Below are positions 48,911 through 56,419 of a stretch of DNA of 64,000 nucleotides, piece after piece. This DNA is from Paenibacillus crassostreae. GTDB taxonomy: Bacteria > Bacillota > Bacilli > Paenibacillales > Paenibacillaceae. The DNA is taken from contig NZ_CP017770.1 in NCBI RefSeq assembly GCF_001857945.1, positions 186,001 to 250,000 of the forward strand. The letters are read 5' to 3'. Each line of letters opens with the position of its first letter. Position 1 is the first letter of the stretch. A program made the translations under genes and the position numbers. Under the pieces are notes generated by a model, which did not search any database, had not been told where the DNA came from, and saw only the letters and a list, made by a program, of their open reading frames with translations.

Positions 48911-49503
48911 ATGAGAAAGACGGTTCTTATCACAGGGGTTTCTGGTGGGATCGGTAAAGAATTAGCTGATCGATTTGCCAAGGGCGGACATAATATAGTG
49001 CTGGTGGCTCGTAGTGAGAGTAAAACAATAGAACTCGCACAGGAATATCGAAAAAAATACGGCATTCAGGCAACAGTCATCGCCAAGGATGTGGCGGCAA
49101 CAGGGGTACCCGAGGAAATCTACACGGAGCTAAAGGAGAAGGGGATTAGCGTTGACTATTTAGTCAACAATGCCGGCTTCGGTTTGTTTGGGACATTTTA
49201 GAAACGGATATGGAGCAAGAAGTGAATATGATTGACGTTAATATCAAGGCTCTGACGGTTATGACGAAGCTATTCTTGCCGGATATGATCAAGCGCGGGC
49301 AAGGTGGAGTGATGAATGTAGCTTCCTTGGTGGGTTTTTTCCCAGGACCGATGATGTCTGTTTACTATGCGACGAAGGCGTACGTGTTGTCGTTCACCGA
49401 AGCTTTGGCGAATGAAGTGAGCGGAACAGGCGTGACTGTAACCGCATTATGCCCGGGGCTGACGTGCCCGCAACCGTTTCATGGAATGAGGAATAAAAGG
49501 TAA
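48911..49503 (+). pseudogene. Frameshifted short-chain dehydrogenase
   Basis: The first frame (from ATG 48911, GAGGTGG before) has TGVSGGIGKE and NNAGFGLFGTF, then a stop at 49199. The next frame continues at once with ETDMEQEVNMIDVNIKA, then YYATKAYVLSF and LCPG. Adding one T to the ACATTTTAG run restores the frame, so a single slip is the cause. After CPG the tail also departs from the family, so the C terminus is lost too. Confidence 0.85.
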
Positions 49504-49794
49504 TTGTTTTAAAATGGAAGGGATATGCACAAGGTGGGATTGGTATCCAAGATCACTTGAAGCAGGACTCAAGTTTGTCCAACAATCGTGGAATCTCAAA
49601 CTTTGTGTTGAACTAAGAGCCGTTAACGACTTACATACATATGTACAAAATACTACGTAATATTAATATATAAGTTTTGTTGACCAAGCTATGAATCAGC
49701 TATAAGGGAGCCATCGTTCAACGGGATGGCGAACCTAAAGGCGTTAAGGAAGCCGTTAGACTATATTTAATACAAGAGATGCATTGTAAAGTTC
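49504..49794. other. Non-coding debris between pseudogenes
   Basis: I see no intact gene, terminator or promoter. The GC-richer bits (for instance near 49705-49760) may be remains of coding sequence but match nothing I know. Confidence 0.3.
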
Positions 49795-50090
49795 GTGGCA
49801 GAGAAAATCATACTAAGAATGGACAATGTTGGCATCGTTGTAGAATCCCTTGATGACGCAATCTCTTTCTTCGAGGAAATTGGCTTGAAGCTCGAAGGGC
49901 GAACTACTGTCGAAGGGGAATGGGCTGGTCGCCTAACCGCTCTGTCTGGGTTCACAGTGTGTAGAGATTGCTATGATGGTTACCCCAGATGGCCACAGCC
50001 AACTTGAACTTTCGCGATTTCCTAACCCACCTACTATATCAGACCACCGAACTGCTCCTGTAAATGCCATCGGTGACATCTTTATGCTTA
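49795..50090 (+). pseudogene. Broken glyoxalase/VOC-fold protein
   Basis: It opens with MDNVGIVVESLDDAISFFEE, a typical VOC start, up to about 49945, and continues one frame over with CVEIAMMVTPDGHS and LELSRFPNPP. One surplus T in GGGTTCACAG explains the shift. The protein then stops short of its second beta module. The GTG start has no good site. Confidence 0.75.
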
Positions 50091-50100
50091 AATCTTTGAA

Positions 50101-50145
50101 AATAAGTATATCCCTGTCTCAAACTAGGGATATACTTATTTTTGT
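50101..50145 (+). terminator. Perfect 15-bp terminator hairpin
   Basis: AATAAGTATATCCCT (50101-50115) and its complement (50126-50140) are followed by TTTG. It terminates the decayed VOC gene. Confidence 0.8.
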
Positions 50146-50255
50146 TTTAGGATAAAATATACTTTTATGCTAAGCATTCAACTTCTCTATAAAGGAGCCA
50201 TCTATTTGCATTATTTCTATTCGTTACTGTATAATTAGCCACCACAAACAACAAT

Positions 50256-50375
50256 ATTGTTTGATTACAAAGGTGTAAACGAGTCATGTCATGCTAAACT
50301 ACTGGGCAACATGGTGTCCCATATGCAACGTAGAAATGTAAGACATGCAGAAGGTTCCAGAAAAATAAGAATGTA
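50256..50375 (+). pseudogene. Thioredoxin-like (ResA/TlpA) fragment
   Basis: A DYKG string, then in another frame VMLNYWATWCPICNVEM, a stop, and DMQKVPEK. The WCPIC redox site and the following helix match the thioredoxin-like ResA/TlpA family. There are at least one frameshift and one stop; the rest of the gene is not found. Confidence 0.65.
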
Positions 50376-50496
50376 TAAGTTTGGGCTGGCAATGTATCCG
50401 GAAATAGAATCGAATCCAAATAATGCACAAAAATTTGTAGTGGTATTGAATCTGATGTTGACAATTCCTCGAATCTGTATGTTCTCGAAGACTCTG

Positions 50497-51048
50497 TTAG
50501 TTTTGTTGCAGGAAATCGTCGGTCGAAATTACATTGGCATACATACCATTAAGTGCACCAACAAATGCATAATGAACCTGTTCTGCTGGAACGACTTTAT
50601 CTTGATACGATAAGTCTCGTGTCGCACAAGCATCTTCAATTAGTGTAGTTTCATAACCTAAATCCACTGCAGCTCTGACTGTGGAATCAATACACATATG
50701 TGTCATCATACCTACAACCACTACCTTAGTTAATCCTTTTTCTTTTAATTTGCTTTCTAATTCAGTCTTTAAAAAGCTGTTAGGGAAATGTTTATTAATA
50801 ATGGTTTCGTGTTCTAATGGTAGGACAGTCTCATGTATCTCTACTCCTTCTGTATCTGGAAGAAAGAAACCTGACCCTGGATCACTTGCGATATGCTGTA
50901 TATGGAAAATGTTATCTTTGTAATTCTGTCTAAACCATTCAAGGACTTTCGCAGCATTAACGGCCGCTTTTTCAGGGTTGCTTAATTCCATCTTGCCATT
51001 TGGGAAATAGTCATTTTGTATATCTACGATTATTAGAGCTGTGCTCAT
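50497..51048 (-). CDS. Isochorismatase-like cysteine hydrolase
   Basis: The 183-residue protein has the catalytic triad of the family: Asp in LIIVDIQNDYF, Lys in INKHFPNSF, Cys in GMMTHMCIDSTVRAA. Related enzymes include nicotinamidases and amide hydrolases. ATG 51048 follows GGTGGAG; a start five codons earlier lacks a site. It is divergent from the Lrp-type gene, its probable regulator. Confidence 0.9.
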   Translation of the reverse strand: MSTALIIVDIQNDYFPNGKMELSNPEKAAVNAAKVLEWFRQNYKDNIFHIQHIASDPGSGFFLPDTEGVEIHETVLPLEHETIINKHFPNSFLKTELESKLKEKGLTKVVVVGMMTHMCIDSTVRAAVDLGYETTLIEDACATRDLSYQDKVVPAEQVHYAFVGALNGMYANVISTDDFLQQN

Positions 51049-51169
51049 TATTCTCCACCTCATTTAAAATATTTTGTTACTCTATAATCATAAATCGTTT
51101 TTTTCCTTTTATCGATAAGTTGATGAAACACTTTTAGCTAAATAAATTCATGGTGAAAGGAAATTAATA

Positions 51170-51610
51170 ATGGAACTTGATAACATTGATTTTCAGCTCC
51201 TTCGGTTACTGTCCGAAAACTCACGCATTAAATGGAAATATTTGGGTGAACAAATTCATATGACGGGACAAGCAGTTGGGAATCGTATAAAAAAACTTGA
51301 GGAAAGTGGTGTAATTAAAGCCTATTCTCTAATAGTTGATGAAATGAAATTAGGACTTACTTATACAGCGTTTATCATTATTTACATGAAGACAACAAAC
51401 CATGATTCATTTATACGATTAATGAATGATCGAAATGAGGTAGTGGAAGTTCACCGAGTATCCGGAGAAGGATGTTACCATTTAAAAATTAAAGTAAACT
51501 CGCAAGAAAAATTGAATAATTTACTGGATGTAATTCTTGAGTATGGGAATTATACTGTACATTTATCGATACAAGAGATTAAACAACAAAATCCGTTGAC
51601 TGCTATATGA
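51170..51610 (+). CDS. Lrp/AsnC-family regulator
   Basis: The 146-residue protein has an N-terminal helix-turn-helix (DFQLLRLLSENSRIKWKYLG, TGQAVGNRIKKLEESG) and a C-terminal RAM domain (VVEVHRVSGEGCYHLKIKV). AAAGGAAA precedes the ATG. Divergent from the cysteine hydrolase gene at 51048 with about 120 bases between them. Confidence 0.9.
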   Translation: MELDNIDFQLLRLLSENSRIKWKYLGEQIHMTGQAVGNRIKKLEESGVIKAYSLIVDEMKLGLTYTAFIIIYMKTTNHDSFIRLMNDRNEVVEVHRVSGEGCYHLKIKVNSQEKLNNLLDVILEYGNYTVHLSIQEIKQQNPLTAI

Positions 51611-51667
51611 TAAATGGTTATGGCCAGTGAACTGTACCACCCGTGTTTTTCTCACTATATCCCTTTT

Positions 51668-51711
51668 GTATAATTAGTGTGCACACCTATTGGTGTGCAC
51701 ACTAATTATAC
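51668..51711. promoter_or_regulatory. 20-bp perfect inverted repeat operator
   Basis: Bases 51668-51687 (GTATAATTAGTGTGCACACC) pair perfectly with 51692-51711. The left arm contains TATAAT, a perfect -10. A ribosome binding site AGGAGG follows directly. This looks like a repressor-controlled promoter whose gene is gone. Confidence 0.7.
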
Positions 51712-51722
51712 AGGAGGTTTTT

Positions 51723-51764
51723 TTGTCTGATTCATTATCGAAAGATAATGGAACTACACGATGA
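51723..51764 (+). pseudogene. Start of a deleted gene (13 codons)
   Basis: TTG 51723 lies after AGGAGG and encodes MSDSLSKDNGTTR, then TGA. It is a well-initiated N terminus without a body, so the gene was probably lost by deletion and only its promoter, operator and first codons stayed. An efflux pump is a possible guess from the operator style. Confidence 0.45.
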
Positions 51765-52028
51765 GGGGTAAGGCCCGTTTAGTAGCCCCTAAATATAGTA
51801 AATATAGTGTTTTCTATAATAAATTCTCCATCATTGTTACTAGATAGAGTTTTTTTCATTGTTAATGAAAGTGCATATTATTTTATGCATAATTGTACTT
51901 CGCACTAATTTGAATATAAAATAAAAATTCACTATCTAAATGAGATAACTAATTTTCAAGGCAATAAATAAACTTGATAATGCAAGTGTAATAGACACTT
52001 ATCCTTTTCGATTCATAATTGATTCCCT
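51765..52028. other. AT-rich region without recognisable genes
   Basis: I see no coding frame, RNA gene or hairpin of note. It lies between two gene remnants. Confidence 0.35.
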
Positions 52029-52238
52029 TTAATTAATTCTATAACAATTCACCGCCCAATTGATGGAGGATGAAATGGATGCATTTACTTTCTTCATTGT
52101 TTGTAATACATTTCGCATTTGTTCTAAATCGATGTTAGCGAAGTGCTTCATCATAAATTCTTTGTCTGCTTCTTTTCCGTCTAGACTCCGTATGCCAGCC
52201 CCAAAAATCCCACTGAGTGGTTTCGAAATTCTCTCCCG
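52029..52238 (-). pseudogene. C-terminal fragment of unknown protein
   Basis: A minus-strand frame reads SKPLSGIFGAGIRSLDG and later FMMKHFANIDLEQMRNVLQ, ending at TAA (52029-52031). It looks like real protein sequence rather than chance, but I do not know the family. No start or N-terminal part is present. Confidence 0.35.
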
Positions 52239-52315
52239 TTATCAACTATATAATGTACTCAGATTCAAGTAATGCTTGTTCAAAACACACAAAATATATT
52301 ACACTTCTAGATTCT

Positions 52316-52474
52316 ATGGTAGGTCAACTATATCAAAACCATATAGAAATATTACTTGAGAAAATCGAAGAAGCTGGTGCAATTGTAGTTGGCGTGTATG
52401 TTTTTCAACTAGGAAGAAAAATCGTTAGGAGGACAAATGAATTATGTTATTACAACAATATCAAGACAACATAA
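52316..52474 (+). pseudogene. Sirtuin remnant 1 (N-terminal piece)
   Basis: YQNHIEILLEKIEEAGAIVVG closely matches the start of the sirtuin remnant at 52444 (YQDNINTLLTKIEEAEVIVVG), also in DNA sequence. After that it departs from the family, so most of the gene is deleted. Confidence 0.5.
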
Positions 52475-53217
52475 ACACATTACTAACAAAAATAGAAGAG
52501 GCAGAGGTAATTGTGGTAGGTGGTGCTGCTGGGATGTCTGAGGCGGCTGGATTTAGCTTTTATCAGACAGGACCGTTTTTTTAAAATTACTTCGGTAAAT
52601 TTGCTGAGAAATACGGTATTTTAAATATTTTTGATGGATTTTATTATCCTTTCCCAACAAAAGAAGAGCGATGGGCGTATTTAGCTACTCAGATCAAATC
52701 TATTTACGATTTGGCTCCAGGTGCGGCCTCAATTCAAGGCGATTTACGTTGTTTCCAATGTGCAAAGCCTTGTCATGATGAGGTTTATTATAATGAAGAA
52801 CAGATTAACGAAATGTATAGACAAATAGAGAGAACGGCTATTCCAACTGAATTAATTCCACAATGTCCGAGTTGTGGAGGGGACATGGAACCATGGGTGC
52901 GCTCTTATGTATTTTTGGAAGGAAGCTCTTACAGAAATGAATTAAGAAAATACAATGAATATCTTATCAATAACAAAGATAAAAAGATTCTCTTTCTGGA
53001 ATTAGGCGTAGGAACGATGACACCGATGTTTATTAAAGAGCCATTCTGGAATATGACTTACAGTTTTCCGGATGCCTACTACATTACAATAAATCCTAAA
53101 GATGCGGTAGTTCCTCAAGAGTTAAGAGAAAAAGGACTTGCCATTAAAGAAGATATTGGACGTGTCTTACAAGATGCTTTGAACGGTAAGGGAAAAAGAG
53201 ATTCGGATATCGGATAA
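52444..53217 (+). pseudogene. Decayed macro-type sirtuin (SirTM-like)
   Basis: From ATG 52444 the frame gives VIVVGGAAGMSEAAGFSFY, a TAA in place of a Lys codon (52582-52584), then NYFGKFAEKYGI and FYYPFPTKEERWAYL, and later GDLRCFQCAKPCHDEVYYN with zinc-type cysteines and CPSCGGDM. This is the Sir2 family, nearest by pattern to class M (ADP-ribosylating) sirtuins. Between LAPGA and SIQGD the segment that should hold the catalytic TTNVD region is missing. Stop codon plus deletion make it inactive. Confidence 0.7.
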
Positions 53218-53239
53218 GTACTGAAAAATGGAGGTTTGT

Positions 53240-53350
53240 ATGGAAGAGAAGTATCAAGAAGTTTTAAGCAAAATCAAGAAGGCAGACAGTCTTCTAATAG
53301 GCGCAAGTAACAAATTGTTAAAAGCTTTAATGATAGGTCTGTCAAATTGA
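53240..53350 (+). pseudogene. Sirtuin remnant 3, cut after N terminus
   Basis: ATG 53240 follows GGAGG and encodes MEEKYQEVLSKIKKADSLLI, then GASN, the start of another Sir2 protein. At about 53311 the sequence switches to the antisense of the NADP reductase fragment. The switch marks a deletion or rearrangement point. Confidence 0.55.
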
Positions 53351-53688
53351 TTGGAAACCCAAACACTTTCAACCATTCCGTTCTCGATTTCTTCAATTTT
53401 GCCGTCTCTAAAAGGGTAGTAATTTGAAGTATCTACAATGATTACTTCCTCCGCGACTTGATCGATAATGTTCCGAATGCTTGGCAGTGCCTTTATAGGA
53501 AGAGATATTATAAGAACTTCAATATTTTTAATTGCCTCCTCTACACGCACAGCTGTTCCAGCAAACTCTTTTCCTTCTAAACGTTCAATTCCTCTTGCAT
53601 CTGCAATTTTGACGTCATATCCATTCTTAACTAATTTTTTAGAAATAATTGACCCAATTGGTCCTGCACCTATAATTCCAAATCTCAT
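53254..53688 (-). pseudogene. Truncated NADP-dependent oxidoreductase
   Basis: The 144-residue frame has a Rossmann start (MRFGIIGAGPIGSIISKKL), VLIISLPIKALP and DTSNYYPFRDG, as in F420-dependent NADP reductase-like proteins of about 200 residues. After KAFNN the family sequence ends and the frame runs through the sirtuin remnant antisense (residues from LLLAP on). GGAGG lies before the ATG, so the front end is intact. Confidence 0.7.
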
Positions 53689-53868
53689 TATTGTTCCTCC
53701 TAAAGAATTTTTATATAAAAGAATTAATCTGCTTAAAGTTACACAATCATATGTTTATCGAACGGTAAACATATATTCATTAGATAATAAAAACGTATTG
53801 AGTATTTCTGATACATGTACAAGAATAAATTGATTTCTCATCTTTTTGAAGTAGGCAATAAAAATTGA

Positions 53869-53890
53869 CGTAGTACATTTTTTTGTACTT
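53869..53890. promoter_or_regulatory. HxlR-type operator, copy 1
   Basis: AGTACATTTTTTTGTACT (53872-53889) is a palindrome with AGTACA and TGTACT arms. The 22 bases here return as an exact reverse complement at 54142-54163. It lies just before the HxlR fragment. Confidence 0.6.
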
Positions 53891-53913
53891 AGCAGTAGAA
53901 AGCAGGTGAAAAG

Positions 53914-54060
53914 GTGTCTAGGATATGTAAGGATGGATTTGATAAAGAACGTATAAAGGAACAAAGAGAATTTTTTGGTATTGCTTATACCCAAAATATC
54001 CTCTCTGGACGTTGGAAATATGTAATCACAGTTTTTCCTTTTACGATAATAGATTTGTGA
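53914..54060 (+). pseudogene. HxlR-family regulator fragment
   Basis: GTG 53914 behind AGGTG starts a 48-codon frame with FGIAYTQNILSGRWKYVI, the helix-turn-helix start of HxlR regulators (about 110 residues). It then loses homology. A further frame ends FVKKWIKETG near 54083. Relatives YodB, CatR and HypR sense quinones and electrophiles. Confidence 0.6.
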
Positions 54061-54099
54061 AGAAATGGATTAAGGAAACGGGGTAAGAGTTAAAGATTC

Positions 54100-54127
54100 G
54101 AAGCTGTCATAGTGGCAGCTTTTTTTG
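54100..54127 (+). terminator. Terminator after HxlR fragment
   Basis: AAGCTGTCA and TGGCAGCTT pair with one wobble around TAG, followed by a T run. Confidence 0.75.
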
Positions 54128-54141
54128 TACTAACTTGCTAT

Positions 54142-54163
54142 AAGTACAAAAAAATGTACTACG
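54142..54163. promoter_or_regulatory. HxlR-type operator, copy 2 (inverted)
   Basis: AGTACAAAAAAATGTACT (54143-54160) with flanks equals the reverse complement of copy 1. Similar GGCAATA-type sequence adjoins both copies, so homology extends to roughly 45 bases. Confidence 0.6.
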
Positions 54164-54296
54164 GCAATATTTATTGCCCTCTTTTAAAAAATGAGAATAG
54201 GCTTTATTCTAGTGTCTGTAATCAAATTACTCATGAAACAAGTTGATGGGCAAACTGTGATATAGTTAGCTTGCTAAGTATATGGGAGGCATATCT

Positions 54297-54722
54297 ATGA
54301 ACGATAAGGTTGATTGCGATATTCGTGAGTCATTAGATAAAGTTTCATTCAAAATGCGTCGAGATTATAGCGAAAGTCTAAGAGAACTTAATCTTCATGT
54401 TGGGCAAGATAAACTACTCGCTCGTTTGTGGTTAGGTGATGGGGTAACACAAATGCAACTTTGTGAACATTTAAAATGCGAGCCGCCTACGGTAACAAAC
54501 ATGGTTAAATCATTGGAGCAAAACGGATTTATTTACCGTAAACGTGATGAACTAGATGCAAGGATTATGCGAATCTATCTAACAGACAAAGGCAATGAAT
54601 TAAAGAAACCGGTTGATTTTAAATGGAAACAGCAGCAAGAAAAATTACTCCATTCAATTTTACCGGAAGAACGCTTAATCTTAAGGGAATTTATGAAGCG
54701 AATGGAGAGAAACTTGTTCTAA
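54297..54722 (+). CDS. MarR-family regulator
   Basis: The 141-residue winged-helix protein (VTQMQLCEHLKCEPPTVTNMVKSLEQ, ELDARIMRIYLTDKG) starts at ATG 54297 behind GGGAGG. TTAGCTTGCTAA (54266-54277) in its own upstream region and ACTTAGTAAGCTAAGT (54865-54880) before the next gene are similar palindromes, so it probably represses itself and the monooxygenase genes downstream. Confidence 0.88.
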   Translation: MNDKVDCDIRESLDKVSFKMRRDYSESLRELNLHVGQDKLLARLWLGDGVTQMQLCEHLKCEPPTVTNMVKSLEQNGFIYRKRDELDARIMRIYLTDKGNELKKPVDFKWKQQQEKLLHSILPEERLILREFMKRMERNLF

Positions 54723-54864
54723 GTTTTCTCTATATTGATATTTAGCACCCTAAATATTAATTAGTCTATATCGGCTATATACCAGGAAAAGGTTTGGTTA
54801 TGGGATTCCACTGAAGATGATGCGTCTATCCGAAACAATGATATTGGGTAATCACCAATAAATT

Positions 54865-54880
54865 ACTTAGTAAGCTAAGT
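54865..54880. promoter_or_regulatory. MarR-type operator before monooxygenase
   Basis: ACTTAG-TAAG-CTAAGT is a palindrome related to TTAGC-TT-GCTAA at 54266. Its right half is the first part of the 40-base direct repeat that also occurs at 60548. Confidence 0.5.
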
Positions 54881-54912
54881 ATTATTTCCGTTTTGACCGA
54901 TCTACTGAAATT
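54873..54912 (+). repeat. 40-bp direct repeat, copy 1
   Basis: Begins AGCTAAGTATTATTT and ends CGATCTACTGAAATT. It matches 60548-60587 at 38 of 40 positions. Both copies lie upstream of a luciferase-like monooxygenase gene. Confidence 0.75.
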
Positions 54913-54983
54913 TGATTGAAAATAATTCACTCTAGGCTCTTTTGCTTATTTGGAGCCTATTTAAAATAAAGGAGAGAAGATAC

Positions 54984-56318
54984 ATGGAAAAAAGAAAAGA
55001 AATGCAGCTAGCACTACAAATGGTTTCGGGGTATGGAGCCGAATTCAATGCCTGGAGAATGCCTGGCACCGACCCAGCAGCCTACACAAATATGGATAGT
55101 TATGTGGAGCGAGCTAAATTAGCTGAAAAAGGAAAGTTTCAGATGATCTTCATCGCCGATACTCCGGCATTAGACGTTGATTTAGGTCCTCAGACCCCTA
55201 GTTACCCTATGGATCCTATGTTAGCTCTAATGGCTGTAGCCAGAGAAACGAAACATATTGGGCTTGTTGCTACCCTTTCAACGACATTCAATTATCCATA
55301 TAACATAGCACGTCAGTTCAAAGCATTGGATGTGATAAGTCATGGACGTGTAGGGTGGAATGCGGTCACCACATCAAAACCGGCAGCAGCAGCAAATTTC
55401 GGTAAACAGGTTGCTAATCGCAAAGAACGCTATGAAATGGCTAATGAATCCATACAAATTGTCCAAGCATTATGGGGAAGTTGGGAAGAAGATGCTTGGA
55501 CGTTAGATGTAGAAGGCGGAAAATTTGCCGATATGGAAAAAATTCAGCCTATAAATCTTCAAGGGCAGTATTATGCGTCGCGTGGTCCATTGCCAATCCC
55601 TCCTTCTGAGCAAGGTCAGCCAGTTATTTTCCAAGCAGGCGGAGGGGATGAAGGATTGGAATTGGCTGTTAGGTACGCTTCTGGTGTCTACGCTAACCCT
55701 TATGACATTGAGTCTGCTCGTGAACACAGGCAAGCACTTCGACAAAGTGCAGCTCGTTTTGGGCGAAATCCCGAAGACATCAAGATGTATGCAGGTTTTA
55801 TGTTTTCCATAGGTTCAACGGAAGAAGAAGGTTTAGAACGACGAAGACAGCTTATGAGTTTTAATCCTGAAGAGATTCCAAGTAGAGTAAGGTACCTTGG
55901 TTCCATGGTTGGTTTACCACTATCGGTGAATTCGGTAGATATTGATCAACCTTTATCAGCTGACTTGTTGAAAAAGGCAAATGCCAACCCAATGGATCCA
56001 CGTTCCCACAGAGCTTTAGAGTTGCTGAAAAAAGGGATATCCATTCGAGATGTTCTAGCGCATGGGGTCATAAACTATCATCCAGTAGTTGCAGGCACCC
56101 CCGTACAAGTTGCCGACTTCTTGGAAGAATGGTTTTTGGCTGGTGCATGTGACGGCTTCTCGGTTGTTCCGGATATAGCCTATGATGGAGTTGCTGATTT
56201 TGTGGAAAAGGTTGTCCCGATTTTACAGGAGCGCGGTTTGTTTCACAAGGAATATGAAGGAAAAACATTGCGCGAGAACATGGGAGTTCCTTATCAATAC
56301 GGAAGGCTGAAATATTAA
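54984..56318 (+). CDS. Luciferase-like monooxygenase, NtaA/SnaA type
   Basis: The 444-residue FMNH2-dependent monooxygenase has the NtaA/SnaA/DszA pattern: AEKGKFQMIFIADTPAL near residue 50, VGWNAVTTSKPAAAANFG near 128, PQSEQGQPVIFQAGG-like PPSEQGQPVIFQAGGG near 205 and the C-terminal YEGKTLRENMGVPYQYGR. Such enzymes oxidise chelators, thiophenes or sulfur compounds and need a flavin reductase. ATG 54984 follows AAGGAGAG. It is a paralogue of the genes at 59086 and 60825. Confidence 0.92.
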   Translation: MEKRKEMQLALQMVSGYGAEFNAWRMPGTDPAAYTNMDSYVERAKLAEKGKFQMIFIADTPALDVDLGPQTPSYPMDPMLALMAVARETKHIGLVATLSTTFNYPYNIARQFKALDVISHGRVGWNAVTTSKPAAAANFGKQVANRKERYEMANESIQIVQALWGSWEEDAWTLDVEGGKFADMEKIQPINLQGQYYASRGPLPIPPSEQGQPVIFQAGGGDEGLELAVRYASGVYANPYDIESAREHRQALRQSAARFGRNPEDIKMYAGFMFSIGSTEEEGLERRRQLMSFNPEEIPSRVRYLGSMVGLPLSVNSVDIDQPLSADLLKKANANPMDPRSHRALELLKKGISIRDVLAHGVINYHPVVAGTPVQVADFLEEWFLAGACDGFSVVPDIAYDGVADFVEKVVPILQERGLFHKEYEGKTLRENMGVPYQYGRLKY

Positions 56319-56419
56319 AATAACTAATAGATTAAACACCCCTTCCTGCTTGAATATTTAAACAAACTAGGATGCAAAAAAATAACTGTTATTAATTAAA
56401 TTGACTAAGGAGATATACA

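Noticed and set aside
50257..50613. Plus-strand 118-codon frame across the end of the cysteine hydrolase gene
   Set aside because: Its second half is antisense to a certain gene, and its first half is the wrong frame of a thioredoxin-like remnant.
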